A DNA stretch of 64,000 nt from Nephthysia sp036513515 (lineage in GTDB: Bacteria; Chloroflexota; Dormibacteria; Dormibacterales; Dormibacteraceae), in the NCBI GenBank assembly GCA_036513515.1, contig DATBYW010000113.1:25462-89461 (forward strand), in the 5' to 3' direction. The translations under genes and the position numbers were made by a program. This document shows positions 49,145 to 58,137 of this stretch, piece by piece. The stretch's first letter is position 1. Each line of letters starts with the position of its first letter. The notes below the pieces were generated by a model. It saw only the letters and a list, made by a program, of their open reading frames with translations, did no database searches and had not been told where the DNA came from.

Positions 49145-50173
49145 TTAGAGGAGGGGTTGTTGTTGGGGCGGTTGGGGGGGTGGTTGGAGGCCGAGGTGGC
49201 GGTATGCCTGCTCGGTCGCCACGCGTCCTCTTGGAGTACGGGCCATCAGTCCGCTCTGGATGAGGAAGGGCTCGTGGACGTCCTCGATCGTCTCCGGCTC
49301 CTCGGCGAGCGAGGTGGCGATCGTGTCCAGACCGACCGGGCCGCCGCGGAAGTTCACGATCAACGTCTGCAGGAGGCGGCGGTCCAGGGGCTCCAGCCCG
49401 AGCGGGTCCACCTCGAGCATCTCGAGTGCCCTGAGCGTGACCTCCAGGGTGGCTCGCCCGTCTGCCCGGACCTCGGCGTAGTCGCGAACCCGGCGGAGCA
49501 GCCGGTTGGCGATCCGCGGCGTGCCCCGGGACCGGCGCGCCAGCTCGGCCGCCGCCTCGTCCTCCACCGCCAGCTCCAGGATCCGGGCCGAGCGGCGCAC
49601 GATCAGGTCCAGCTCGGCGTGACTGTAGAAATCGAGGCGGTAGACGGCGCCGAAGCGGTCGCGCATGGGGCCCGAGAGCAGGCCCTGGCGTGTCGTGGCG
49701 CCGACGCAGGTGAAGCGCGGCAGGCTGAGCCTGATTGAGGTGGCGCCGGCACCCTTGCCGGCCACGTAGTCGAACTTGAAGTCCTCCAGGGCCGGGTAGA
49801 GCGCCTCCTCCACAATCTTGTTGAGCCGGTGCACCTCGTCGACGAAGAAGACGTCACGGTCCTGCTGGTTCAGGAGCATGGACGCGAGCGCCCCGGCGTG
49901 GTCGATGGCCGGTCCGCTGGTGGTCTTGATGGAGACGCCGAGCTCGTTGGCGATGATGTTGGCCAGGGTCGTCTTCCCCAGCCCTGGCGGCCCACAGAGG
50001 AGCACGTGCTCGCAGGGCTCCCCTCTTCGCCTGGCGGCTTCCAGCAGGATGGTCAGGTTCTGACGGACCTGCTGCTGGCCGACGTAATCGTCCAGCGTCC
50101 GCGGTCTCAGCGTCCTGTCGAACTGATCTTCGTCAGGTGTCTCGTGCGGGTCGAGGGTTCGCTCTTCCGCCAT
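49145..50173 (-). CDS. ruvB: Holliday junction branch-migration helicase RuvB
   Basis: The 342-residue AAA+ motor has LRPRTLDDYVGQQQVRQNL, Walker A CGPPGLGKTTLA, Walker B FFVDEVHRL (usually DEIH), sensor GATTRQGLLS, and the RuvB C-terminal winged helix (EPFLIQSGLMARTPRGRVAT). The extreme C-terminus is Pro/Gln-rich. ATG 50173 follows ruvA by 3 bp. It is the last gene of yebC-ruvC-ruvA-ruvB. Confidence 0.97.
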   Translation of the reverse strand: MAEERTLDPHETPDEDQFDRTLRPRTLDDYVGQQQVRQNLTILLEAARRRGEPCEHVLLCGPPGLGKTTLANIIANELGVSIKTTSGPAIDHAGALASMLLNQQDRDVFFVDEVHRLNKIVEEALYPALEDFKFDYVAGKGAGATSIRLSLPRFTCVGATTRQGLLSGPMRDRFGAVYRLDFYSHAELDLIVRRSARILELAVEDEAAAELARRSRGTPRIANRLLRRVRDYAEVRADGRATLEVTLRALEMLEVDPLGLEPLDRRLLQTLIVNFRGGPVGLDTIATSLAEEPETIEDVHEPFLIQSGLMARTPRGRVATEQAYRHLGLQPPPQPPQQQPLL

Positions 50174-50176
50174 CTC

Positions 50177-50776
50177 CTATCGTCCAAGCGCCCTGAGGGC
50201 GATCGCCAGCGCTTCCTGAGGCCCCGGATGACCCGACCAGTCGACCGCCTCCAGGCCCTGCCGCGCCTGCTGCGCCGTGAAGCCGAGCCCGCGCAGGGCC
50301 GCCTCCACCTGACGCGGCCCCTCTCCGTCGCCGGCGCTCGCCGCCGCCCGGGGCAGAGCCAGGATGGCCGCCTCCGCCTCCAGCTTGGGCTTCAGGTCGA
50401 TGATGACCTTCTGCGCGGTCCGCGGTCCCACGCCGGGCGCCCGGCGGATGGGGCCTATCTCCTCCGCCAGGATGGCCCGCTTAAGCACCTCCGGGCTGGC
50501 CATGCTCAGTATGCCGAGCCCGACCTTGGGGCCGACTCCGTCGACCTGGATCAGCTGCTGGAAGAGCTGAAGCTCCTCCGCCGAGGCGAAGCCGAAGAGC
50601 GCCAGCTGGTCCTCCCGGACGTGTGTGTGGATGTGGAGGCTCACCTCGGCCCCGGCCGGCCCCAGCTTCTCCCTCGCCGTCGCCGTGATGCTGACCAGAT
50701 AACCCACCCCACCGGTCTCCACCACCACTGTGTCGGCCGTCTGCCTCAGGAGCCTTCCCCGGAGGTAGGCGATCAC
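50177..50776 (-). CDS. ruvA: Holliday junction-binding protein RuvA
   Basis: The 199-residue protein begins with the OB fold (MIAYLRGRLLRQTADTVVV), has two helix-hairpin-helix motifs (DGVGPKVGLGILS and PGVGPRTAQKVIIDLK), and a C-terminal domain III (GLGFTAQQARQGLEAV) that contacts RuvB. GTG 50776 overlaps the ruvC stop (GTGA). Confidence 0.96.
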   Translation of the reverse strand: MIAYLRGRLLRQTADTVVVETGGVGYLVSITATAREKLGPAGAEVSLHIHTHVREDQLALFGFASAEELQLFQQLIQVDGVGPKVGLGILSMASPEVLKRAILAEEIGPIRRAPGVGPRTAQKVIIDLKPKLEAEAAILALPRAAASAGDGEGPRQVEAALRGLGFTAQQARQGLEAVDWSGHPGPQEALAIALRALGR

Positions 50777-51279
50777 GCCCGGGTCATCGTTCGCAGCCGG
50801 CGGCCGCGGGCGTGGCAGAGAGCGATCGCGATGGCGTCAGCCGCATGCTCGTCGACCCGCACAGTCAGCTCCACCTGCAGCGCCAGCATGCGGGCCATCT
50901 GGGTCTTGCCGGCCATTCCGTACCCGGTCAGCGCCGCCTTGACCTGGGCCGGCTTGTACTCGAAGATCGCGATCCCCGCCTCGGCCAGGGCGGTCAGGAC
51001 CGCCCCTCTGGCCTGCGCCACGCCCAGCGCGCTGGTCGAGTTGCGCCCCATGAACAGCTCCTCCAGGGCGGCTTCACCGATGGTCTCCGACTCGAGCACC
51101 CGTTTGATCTGGGTCACGATCTCGAGCAGCCTGGGTGCCGCCGGGCCGGGACTGGTGCGAATCGTTCCGCAGCCGGCCACCCGCGAACCACCGTCCAGCA
51201 GAGCCCAGCCGGTCGCAGCCAGCCCGGGGTCGACGCCGAGCAGCAGGCCTGCCGGGCCTAGCCGGGCTGTGGCCGGCAT
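50773..51279 (-). CDS. ruvC: crossover junction endonuclease RuvC
   Basis: The 168-residue resolvase has the catalytic acidic residues in GVDPGLAATGWAL, the EELFMGRN segment, and the closing DEHAADAIAIALCH. It cuts Holliday junctions loaded by RuvAB. ATG 51279 follows yebC by 15 bp. Confidence 0.95.
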   Translation of the reverse strand: MPATARLGPAGLLLGVDPGLAATGWALLDGGSRVAGCGTIRTSPGPAAPRLLEIVTQIKRVLESETIGEAALEELFMGRNSTSALGVAQARGAVLTALAEAGIAIFEYKPAQVKAALTGYGMAGKTQMARMLALQVELTVRVDEHAADAIAIALCHARGRRLRTMTRA

Positions 51280-51294
51280 GACGTCCGGGACAGG

Positions 51295-52050
51295 CTACAC
51301 CGAGGCTGAGGCGCGTTCAAGGACGTCGGCTGGAATGTCGAAGTTGGCGTAGACCTGCTGGACGTCGTCGTCCTCCTCCAGGGCTTCGAGCAGCCTCAAG
51401 ACGGCCGCCGCCTTGTCCTCCTCGACGGCCACCGTCTGCCTGGGCTGCATGGTCAGCTCGGCGTTCTCGACGGCGATGCCGAGCTGTTCGACGGCCGCCC
51501 TAACGTCCTCGAAGGCCGCCGGGTCCGTGGTGATCTCGACGCTTTCCGGCTCCACCTGCACGTCGTCGGCGCCGGCTTCGATGGCGGCCAGGCCGATCTC
51601 CTCCGGGTCCTTGTCGCCGGGTCGCACCGTGATGACGCCCTTGCGGTCGAACATCCAGGCGACGGAGTTGGACTCGCCGAGGTTGCCGCCGTGCTTGGAG
51701 AAGACGCGCCGGATCGCCGGCGCGGTCCGGTTGCGGTTGTCAGTGACCGCGTCCACCAGGATCGCGACGCCGGCCGGACCGTAGCCCTCGTAGCGGAGCT
51801 CCTCGAGCGACTCCCCCTTGGCGGCCCCGGTCCCGCGGTCGATCGCAGCCTGGATCTTGTCCGTGGGCATGTTGACCTCGCGAGCCTTCTGGACTGCAAG
51901 GCGGAGCCGGAAGTTGTGCTCCGGATCGCCACCGCCCTCGCGGGCGGCGATGGTCACCTCCCGGCTGGCCCGCGTAAAGGCCTGGCCGCGGCGTGCGTCG
52001 ACAACGGCTTTCTTGTGCTTGATGCCGGCCCACTTGGAGTGTCCAGACAT
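51295..52050 (-). CDS. yebC: YebC/PmpR-family (TACO1) protein
   Basis: The 251-residue protein starts MSGHSKWAGIKHKKAVVDARRG and has the family segments GGGDPEHNFRLRLAVQKA, YEGYGPAGVAILVD and KHGGNLGESNSVAWMF. Members act as transcription regulators and some relieve ribosome stalling at proline stretches. ATG 52050 has GGAGGTGG upstream. It precedes ruvCAB, a common order. Confidence 0.95.
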   Translation of the reverse strand: MSGHSKWAGIKHKKAVVDARRGQAFTRASREVTIAAREGGGDPEHNFRLRLAVQKAREVNMPTDKIQAAIDRGTGAAKGESLEELRYEGYGPAGVAILVDAVTDNRNRTAPAIRRVFSKHGGNLGESNSVAWMFDRKGVITVRPGDKDPEEIGLAAIEAGADDVQVEPESVEITTDPAAFEDVRAAVEQLGIAVENAELTMQPRQTVAVEEDKAAAVLRLLEALEEDDDVQQVYANFDIPADVLERASASV

Positions 52051-52063
52051 CAGTTACCACCTC

Positions 52064-52112
52064 CGAACATGCTTTCGGGATTCTACGCCAGCCGGATTCG
52101 AACGAGGTTTCG
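52064..52112 (-). promoter_or_regulatory. putative SOS control region of yebC-ruvCAB
   Basis: A near-perfect LexA box CGAACATGCTTTCG (52064-52077, 9/10) lies just before the yebC ribosome-binding site. A TAGAAT -10 (52080-52085, overlapping the tyrS stop) would place the transcription start inside that box. A second weaker box, CGAACGAGGTTTCG (52099-52112), covers the -35 position. The -35 itself is poor. Confidence 0.5.
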
Positions 52113-53243
52113 CCGGCCCGCCTGGAGCAGGTCCCCCTCGCCAAGCCTGACATCAGGGCCGGCCCGCTCGCCGTTGATGCGGACGCCGCCCTGCTCGGCC
52201 ACGCGGCGTGCCTGGCTCCGGCTGGGATACCAGCCCAGCTCCACCATGGTGCCGGCCAGGTCGTCAGGGTTGCCGGGACGGTGCTCGCCGATCTCCTCGG
52301 GAAGCTCACGGCGGCGAAAGCGGCGTTCGAAGTCCGCCTCGGCCCGGGCTGCGGCGTCCTCGTCGTAGAGCCGGGCGACCAGCCCTCGGGCCAGCGCAGC
52401 CTTCGCGTCGCGCGGCCCCCGCGCCAGGACCGCCGCCAGCTGCTCCGGCTCCGGGTCCAGGAGCAGCTTCAGGTACTTCTCGGTGAGCTCGTCCGGTATC
52501 GACATGGTCTTGCCGTAGATCTCTTCCGGCGGCTCGGTGATCCCGATGTAGTTGCCCAGCGACTTGCTCATCTTCTGACGGCCGTCGGTGCCCTCGAGCA
52601 GCGGGAAGACCGCCACGTCCTGGGGCGGCTGCCCGTACGCACGCTGCACTTCCCGCCCGAAGAGCAGGTTGAAGAGCTGGTCGGTCCCCCCCACCTCGAC
52701 GTCGGCTCGGACCGCCACCGAGTCGTAGGCCTGGTTGAAGGGGTACAGGATCTCGTGGGCGCCGATCGGCAAGCCGTCGTGGAGGCGCTTGGCGAAGTCC
52801 TCGCGCTGGAGCACCGACTGCAGCGTCTGCGTGCCGAGCAAACGCAAGATGCCCGCCGCGTCCATCTCGGCCAGCCACTCCGAGTTGCCGTGGACCTCCG
52901 TGCGGTCGCGGTCGAGGATGCGGAAGGCCTGCTCGAAGTAGGTCCTGGCGTTCGCCGCCACCTGCTCTTCGGAGAGCACAGGCCGGGTCTCGGAGCGGCC
53001 GCTCGGGTCGCCGATACGGGCCGTGTAGTCGCCCACGATCAGGACCGGCGTGTGGCCGTGCTCCTGGAAGGCGCGGAGGACGTCGAAGACGACCAGGTGG
53101 CCCAGGTGAAGGTCCGGCGCGGTCGGGTCGACGCCAAGCTTCACGCGGAGCTTGTCACCGCGCTGGATGCGCTCGCAGAGATGGTCGGCGACGTGGATCT
53201 CGACGGCTCGGCCACGCAGCCACTCCCAGAGAGACCGAGACAT
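52083..53243 (-). CDS. tyrS: tyrosyl-tRNA synthetase
   Basis: The 386-residue class I synthetase has the HIGH-type motif PDLHLGHLVV and the KMSKS motif in RQKMSKSLGN. The C-terminal S4 RNA-binding domain (SRSQARRVAEQGGVRINGE) is present. The motif pattern fits the TyrRS-Z/long-type group seen in many bacteria. ATG 53243. No T-box motif is seen in the 120 bp upstream. Confidence 0.96.
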   Translation of the reverse strand: MSRSLWEWLRGRAVEIHVADHLCERIQRGDKLRVKLGVDPTAPDLHLGHLVVFDVLRAFQEHGHTPVLIVGDYTARIGDPSGRSETRPVLSEEQVAANARTYFEQAFRILDRDRTEVHGNSEWLAEMDAAGILRLLGTQTLQSVLQREDFAKRLHDGLPIGAHEILYPFNQAYDSVAVRADVEVGGTDQLFNLLFGREVQRAYGQPPQDVAVFPLLEGTDGRQKMSKSLGNYIGITEPPEEIYGKTMSIPDELTEKYLKLLLDPEPEQLAAVLARGPRDAKAALARGLVARLYDEDAAARAEADFERRFRRRELPEEIGEHRPGNPDDLAGTMVELGWYPSRSQARRVAEQGGVRINGERAGPDVRLGEGDLLQAGRRNLVRIRLA

Positions 53244-53366
53244 GGCGGTTAAGAGGTTAGCGGCTGGTCGGGGCCCCGGGACCTTCCTCGACGATCAGCC
53301 TCCGGAGCTCGAGGCCCGGGAGGCTTTCTGCAGTCCCCTGATTCCAACGGTGGAAACCACGGCCTG

Positions 53367-55748
53367 TTACTCCCTGAAGGTCGCTCCGTGGCGTTCCGCG
53401 AGGGCCGTCTTGATCCTCTGGACGACGGCGTCCACCTCGGGGTCGGTGAGAGTCCGCTCCTGGCTGCGGAAGGTGAGGGCGAAAGCGACGCTCTTGCACC
53501 CCGGCGGGAGCTGGCCACCCCGGTACTCGTCGAAGGCGCGAGCCGACTCCAGGAGCTCACCAGCCGCGGATTCGATGGTCGCCTGCAGGCTGGCCGCCTC
53601 GACCCGCTCCGCGACGACCACGGCCAGGTCCCGGTTCACGACCGGGAACCGCGGCAGCGGCCGCGCCCTCCTGGTGGGATCCGCCGCCAGGACCGGCTCC
53701 AGATCGATCTCGAGGGCGGCTGCCCTCCCTTCCAGGTCCACCATCTCGAGCACGGTCGGGTGCAGCTCGCCCAGGTAGCCCAGCTGGCGGCCCTGGAGCA
53801 GCACCCTGGCGCAGCGGCCGGGGTGGAAGAGAGGCGAGCTCGACCTCTCGTAGGTCAGCTTCAGTGGGGCAAGGCTGTCGATGGCCCGCTCCAGCGCTCC
53901 CTTCAGCTCCAAAAAGGCCGAGCGCCCGTCGGACGCCGTCGTCAGGCCGGAGCGCAGCGCAGCCAGCCGCTGCGGCTCCGCCGGCTGGCCTTCCGGCTCC
54001 GCCGGACGCCTCAGGTAGACGCGGCCGATCTCGAAGACGGCCACGGCCGCCCGGCCTCGGTTTCGGTTCGCGGCGGCGACCTCCAGCAGCGATGGGAGAA
54101 GGCTCGTCCGGAGGCTGTCCTGGCCCTCGGAAACGGGATTGACGACCTGCAGCATCCCCTCGCCCAGTCCCATTCGCTCGAGCAGAAAACCGGCGACCAG
54201 CGCCGGGCTGAGGACCTCGGTCAGACCGGACCCGGCGAGCGCGTGGCGGACCGAATCCAGCCGGCGCTCGACGCTCGGAGCCGCGGGCACCCACCTGGTT
54301 CGCCGCCGGCCGGGAAGGGTCGGCGGAACCTTGTCGTAACCGTAGATGCGGCCGACCTCCTCAGCCACGTCCGCCCTCATCGTCACGTCGAGACGGAACA
54401 CCGGAGGCAGGACGTCCCAGTCGCCGTCCTGCACCCGGACCTGGAAGCCCAGCCGCTGGAGGATGGCCTCCATCTCCTCCAGGGGGACGTGGACGCCCAG
54501 GATGGCGTCGATCTGCTCGGGCCTGAAATGGACCCGTACCGGCTCCTGGGGACGTGGATACTCGTCCGCCCAGCCGACGTGGACCTGCCCGCCCGCCACC
54601 TGGCTGAGGAGCGTGGCGGCGCGCCGAGCGCCGGCCAGGGCGAGCTCCGGCGAGAGCCCCTTCTCGAAGCGGCTCGAGGCCTCGGTGCGCAGCCGGATGG
54701 CGCGGGAAGTGGCGCGCACGTTGACCCCGTCGAAGTTGGCGGCTTCGAGGAGCAGCTCGGTGGTCGAGTCTGTAACCGCGCTCTCCTCGCCGCCGATGAT
54801 TCCTGCCAGGGCCACCGGCCGCTCCGCATCAGCGATCACCAGCATCTCGGGGGTCAGCGTGCGGTTCTCGCCGTCCAGGCAGAGCAGGCGCTCGCCGGGG
54901 CGCGCCCGGCGCACCACGATGCGCTTCCCCTCCAGCCGCTCCAGGTCGAAGGCGTGCAGCGGCTGGCCGTACTCGAGAGCCACGTAGTTGGACACGTCCA
55001 CCACGTTGCTGATGGGGCGCAGGCCGCAGAGGCGCAGCCGCCGCTGCAGCCAGCGTGGCGAGGGGCCGACGGTGACGCCGCTGATCACGGCGCCGATGTA
55101 GCGGCGGCAGAGGTCCGGCGCCTCGATGTCGACCTTCACCAGCTCGGTGCCGGGAGGCTCGATGCCGCCCGTGAAAGGGGGCATGAAGTCGCCGGGCAGG
55201 CTGCGGCCGAGAGCGGCGGCCAGCTCTCGAGCCAGTCCCAGGTGGCTGAGGCAGTCCGGCCGGTTGGGCGTGACCTCGACATCGAGGACCGCGTCGCTCG
55301 GTATCAGCTCGTCGAGCGGCTGGCCGGGCTCGCCCTCGTCGAGCAGCATGATGCCCGAGTGGTCATCCCCGAGCAGGAGCTCGTCCGCGGCGCAGAGCAT
55401 GCCCTGGCCGGCCACGCCGGCGATCTTCAGGTCACGGACCACCGCGCCGTTGGGCACCGTGGTTCCTGGTAGGGCCACCGGCACCAGCGACCCGGGAACG
55501 GCGTTGTCGACGCCGGCGATGATCTGCCGGGTCTCGTTGCCGAGGTCCACCTGGTACACCCAGAGCGGGTTGCGCGAGGCCGGATGTGGCTCCAGCGAGA
55601 TGACCCGCCCGACCCGGATCTCGGAGAGGTCGATCAGGGTCAGGCTCTCCACGTTCCAGCCTGCCATGGTGAGCACTTGCGCCCCCCGGTCGGGTGGAAC
55701 GTCGTTCACCCCGGCGAGCTCGCACAGCCACTGGTAGCTGACCCTCAT
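53367..55748 (-). CDS. pheT: phenylalanyl-tRNA synthetase beta subunit
   Basis: The 793-residue subunit has the N-terminal tRNA-binding EMAP-like domain (about 40-150), the B3/B4 editing domain, B5 (GRIYGYDKVPPTLPGRR nearby), a catalytic-like core and the C-terminal anticodon-binding FDX-ACB domain (FPVVNRDLAVVVAERV). Length is normal. ATG 55748 lies 16 bp after pheS. Confidence 0.97.
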   Translation of the reverse strand: MRVSYQWLCELAGVNDVPPDRGAQVLTMAGWNVESLTLIDLSEIRVGRVISLEPHPASRNPLWVYQVDLGNETRQIIAGVDNAVPGSLVPVALPGTTVPNGAVVRDLKIAGVAGQGMLCAADELLLGDDHSGIMLLDEGEPGQPLDELIPSDAVLDVEVTPNRPDCLSHLGLARELAAALGRSLPGDFMPPFTGGIEPPGTELVKVDIEAPDLCRRYIGAVISGVTVGPSPRWLQRRLRLCGLRPISNVVDVSNYVALEYGQPLHAFDLERLEGKRIVVRRARPGERLLCLDGENRTLTPEMLVIADAERPVALAGIIGGEESAVTDSTTELLLEAANFDGVNVRATSRAIRLRTEASSRFEKGLSPELALAGARRAATLLSQVAGGQVHVGWADEYPRPQEPVRVHFRPEQIDAILGVHVPLEEMEAILQRLGFQVRVQDGDWDVLPPVFRLDVTMRADVAEEVGRIYGYDKVPPTLPGRRRTRWVPAAPSVERRLDSVRHALAGSGLTEVLSPALVAGFLLERMGLGEGMLQVVNPVSEGQDSLRTSLLPSLLEVAAANRNRGRAAVAVFEIGRVYLRRPAEPEGQPAEPQRLAALRSGLTTASDGRSAFLELKGALERAIDSLAPLKLTYERSSSPLFHPGRCARVLLQGRQLGYLGELHPTVLEMVDLEGRAAALEIDLEPVLAADPTRRARPLPRFPVVNRDLAVVVAERVEAASLQATIESAAGELLESARAFDEYRGGQLPPGCKSVAFALTFRSQERTLTDPEVDAVVQRIKTALAERHGATFRE

Positions 55749-55764
55749 CGGCCGCCGTCAGCAG

Positions 55765-56808
55765 TCATGCGAACTGCTCCAGGAAGCGAAGGTCGTTCTC
55801 GTAAAAGAGGCGGATGTCGTCGACGTCGTACTTGAGCATCGCTATGCGCTCGATGCCGAACCCCCAGGCAAAGCCCGAGTAGCGCTCGGGGTCGATTCCG
55901 CCGTTGCGGAGCACGTTGGGGTGGATCATCCCGCAGCCGCCCACCTCCAGCCAGCCGTCACCGCCGCAGGTGCGGCACCCCTCTCCCCCGCAGACACCGC
56001 ATGAGAGGTCGAACTCGAAGCTCGGCTCGGTGTAGGGGAAGAAGCTGGGGCGGATCCTGATCCGCCGGTCAGCGCCCCAGAGCGACTGCGCGAAGTAGAG
56101 GATGGTGCCTTTCAGGTCGCCCACCGTGATCCCATCGTCGATGGCCAGCGCCTCGACCTGCATGAACTGCGACAGGTGCGAGGGGTCGGTGGCGTCCCGC
56201 CGGAAGGTGCGGCCCGGGATCGCGGCGTAGATCGGAGGCGTCTTCAGCCTCTCCATGGCGCGGATCTGCATCGGTGAGGTGTGTGTGCGGAGCAGGAGCT
56301 CCTCGGAGGCATTCACGAAAAAGGTGTCCTGCATGTCGCGCGAGGCATGGCCCACGGGCAGGTTCAGGGCCTCGAAGTTGTACCAGTCCGTCTCTACGTC
56401 CGGACCGATCTCGACGTGGTAGCCCAGGGTCTCCATAACCGTTTCGATCTCCCGCTGCACCAGGGTGAGGACGTGGAGACGCCCCAGGGCGGGAGGGGTT
56501 CCGGGGAAGGTCACGTCGATCGCCTCGGTATCGCCCAGCCGCTCCAGACGCTCGCGCTCCAGCTGTGCGGAACGAGCCGCGACGGCCTCCTCGATGGCCC
56601 GCTTGGACTCGTTGATCAGCTCACCGACTCGTGGCCGCTCCTCCGGCGGCAGCAGGGGCAGCTTCGGCGTCAGAGTCGAGAAGCGCCCCTTCCGGCCCAG
56701 GTACTGGATTCGCACCTGCTCCAGGGCCTCGTCACTGTCCGCCTGCGCTGCAGCCGCCAGCCCGCTGTCCCGGATCTCCAGAATCTCGGCCAGCATCTCT
56801 TCTCTCAC
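55765..56808 (-). CDS. pheS: phenylalanyl-tRNA synthetase alpha subunit
   Basis: The 347-residue class II subunit has an N-terminal coiled coil and the catalytic motifs HPSFVQ-like GYHVEIGPDVETDWYNFEALN, motif 2 region PGRTFRRDATDPSHL, and GFAWGFGIERIAMLKY (motif 3). A Cys-rich CGVCGGEGCRTCGG element, common in Gram-positive PheS, lies before motif 3. GTG 56808 overlaps the methyltransferase stop (GTGA). Confidence 0.97.
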   Translation of the reverse strand: MREEMLAEILEIRDSGLAAAAQADSDEALEQVRIQYLGRKGRFSTLTPKLPLLPPEERPRVGELINESKRAIEEAVAARSAQLERERLERLGDTEAIDVTFPGTPPALGRLHVLTLVQREIETVMETLGYHVEIGPDVETDWYNFEALNLPVGHASRDMQDTFFVNASEELLLRTHTSPMQIRAMERLKTPPIYAAIPGRTFRRDATDPSHLSQFMQVEALAIDDGITVGDLKGTILYFAQSLWGADRRIRIRPSFFPYTEPSFEFDLSCGVCGGEGCRTCGGDGWLEVGGCGMIHPNVLRNGGIDPERYSGFAWGFGIERIAMLKYDVDDIRLFYENDLRFLEQFA

Positions 56809-57605
56809 GCCGCCCCCTCTGCCGGGGCCGGCGGTCCAGGCGAGCCGCTCCGCTCATTGCGCTGCCGCAGCACCTCGAAGAGCAGGATCGCAGCGGCGGC
56901 GCCGACGTTGAGCGACTCGACCCCCGGCGCCATGGGGATGCTGACCAGGTCCAGGTCCGTCCGCCGCAGGCCGCGCACCTCGCCGCCCAGGGCCAGCAGC
57001 TGAGCCCGTTCCAGCTCCGCCTCCCAGATCGGGAGGCCGCCGCCGGCGCTGGCGCCGTATCCGCGCACCCCGGCCAGGTCTGCCCAGGTTCCGCGAGCCA
57101 CGGTGAGCCGGAAAACGCAGCCGGCCGAGGCCCTGATCGCCTTGGGTCCGAGTGGATCGGCGCTGCCATCAAGGACGGCCAGCGCCGGGGCGCCCGCGGC
57201 AGCGGCGCTGCGGCAGATGGTCCCGACGTTGCCGGGGTCCTGGACACCGTCCAGCACGATGAGCGGCCAGCCCGCGTCGCCTGCCGCGGTCAGCGCCGCA
57301 GCGGCTTCGACGGTCTCCCTGCGAGCGATGGCCAGCACACCCTGCGGTGTGACGGTCTGGCTGAGAGAGTCGAGCGCACGCTTGCCGAGGATCACTGTGT
57401 GCTGCGCCGGAGCCCGAAAACCGCTTCCCTCGGCGAGGGCGAGCACCTCCAGCCGGACGCCGGCGGCCACGGCCTCACGGACGACGCGTGGTCCTTCAAG
57501 GAGCACCTCTGGTGGTTCGCGCCTGGCTCCGAGTCGGCGCAGGCGGCGAACCAGCTCGTTGTCAGCGCTCTCTATCCGACCTGAGCTAGAGGTTGTTCTT
57601 CGCAA
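56805..57605 (-). CDS. SpoU/TrmH-family RNA 2'-O-methyltransferase
   Basis: The protein, about 266 residues, has the SPOUT knot: VLDGVQDPGNVGTICRSAAAAG (motif 1), SADPLGPKAIRASAG (motif 2) and SIPMAPGVESLNVGAAAAILLFE (motif 3). An N-terminal L30e-like substrate domain (VLLEGPRVVREAVAAGV) precedes it. Members modify rRNA or tRNA riboses; the target is unknown. The start is uncertain: the frame runs into the rplT 3' end, where TTG 57605 follows GGAGG. In Bacillus the equivalent, ysgA, also lies before pheST. Confidence 0.9.
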   Translation of the reverse strand: MRRTTSSSGRIESADNELVRRLRRLGARREPPEVLLEGPRVVREAVAAGVRLEVLALAEGSGFRAPAQHTVILGKRALDSLSQTVTPQGVLAIARRETVEAAAALTAAGDAGWPLIVLDGVQDPGNVGTICRSAAAAGAPALAVLDGSADPLGPKAIRASAGCVFRLTVARGTWADLAGVRGYGASAGGGLPIWEAELERAQLLALGGEVRGLRRTDLDLVSIPMAPGVESLNVGAAAAILLFEVLRQRNERSGSPGPPAPAEGAA

Positions 57606-57939
57606 CCTCCACCAGCCGGGCAAAGGAGCCGCTGTCGCGCACAGCCAGGTCGGCGAGCACTTTGCGGTCTATCTCCACTCCGGCCTGGCGGAGTCCGTAC
57701 ATGAAGCGGTTGTAGGGCATCCCGGACTGCCGGGCTGCCGCGTTGATGCGAGCGATCCAGAGCCGCCGGAAATCGCGCTTGCGCCTGCGCCGGTCGCGGA
57801 AGGCGTAGGCGAGCGAGTGCAGCACCGCCTCGTTCGCGGGCTTGAAGAGCAGCTTGCGCGAGTAGCGAAAGCCCTTGGCGCGGTCGAGGACCGACTTGTG
57901 GCGGCGGTGGGCGGTGACGCCCCTTTTGATGCGAGCCAT
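57586..57939 (-). CDS. rplT: 50S ribosomal protein L20
   Basis: The 117-residue protein has the L20 signature ARIKRGVTAHRRHKSVL, KGFRYSRKLLFKPANEAV and AFRDRRRRKRDFRRLWIARIN. L20 binds 23S rRNA early and in Bacillus also represses its own operon. ATG 57939 follows rpmI by 3 bp. Confidence 0.97.
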   Translation of the reverse strand: MARIKRGVTAHRRHKSVLDRAKGFRYSRKLLFKPANEAVLHSLAYAFRDRRRRKRDFRRLWIARINAAARQSGMPYNRFMYGLRQAGVEIDRKVLADLAVRDSGSFARLVEVAKNNL

Positions 57940-57942
57940 TCG

Positions 57943-58137
57943 TCAGATGCCCAGCGACCGCCGGACCTGCTTGGCGTCGGCCTTGGAGACCTCGTGATAG
58001 TTCCCGAAGGCGCGCTTGCGCTTGGCCGACTTGTGCTCGAGCAGATGGCTCTTCCAGGCGTGCTTCCGAAGCAGCTTGCCTGTCCGCGTGACGCGGATGC
58101 GATCGGCGAGACCCTTGCGAGTCTTGAGCTTAGGCAC
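57943..58137 (-). CDS. rpmI: 50S ribosomal protein L35
   Basis: The 64-residue basic protein starts PKLKTRKGLADRIRVTRTGK and has the L35 pattern HLLEHKSAKRKRAF. GTG 58137 lies 8 bp inside infC, so it is translationally coupled. Confidence 0.96.
   Translation of the reverse strand: MPKLKTRKGLADRIRVTRTGKLLRKHAWKSHLLEHKSAKRKRAFGNYHEVSKADAKQVRRSLGI

Noticed and set aside
52091..52103. GGATTCGAAC resembling a tRNA T-arm
   Set aside because: No acceptor or anticodon stems; it encodes the tyrS C-terminus.
53244..53366. Possible T-box leader before tyrS or after pheT
   Set aside because: No T-box sequence or specifier arrangement; the stretch has only short GC-rich inverted repeats.
53388..55472. 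694-codon plus-strand open frame
   Set aside because: Antisense shadow of pheT. The plus-strand frames opposite infB, pnp and ndh are the same kind of artefact.
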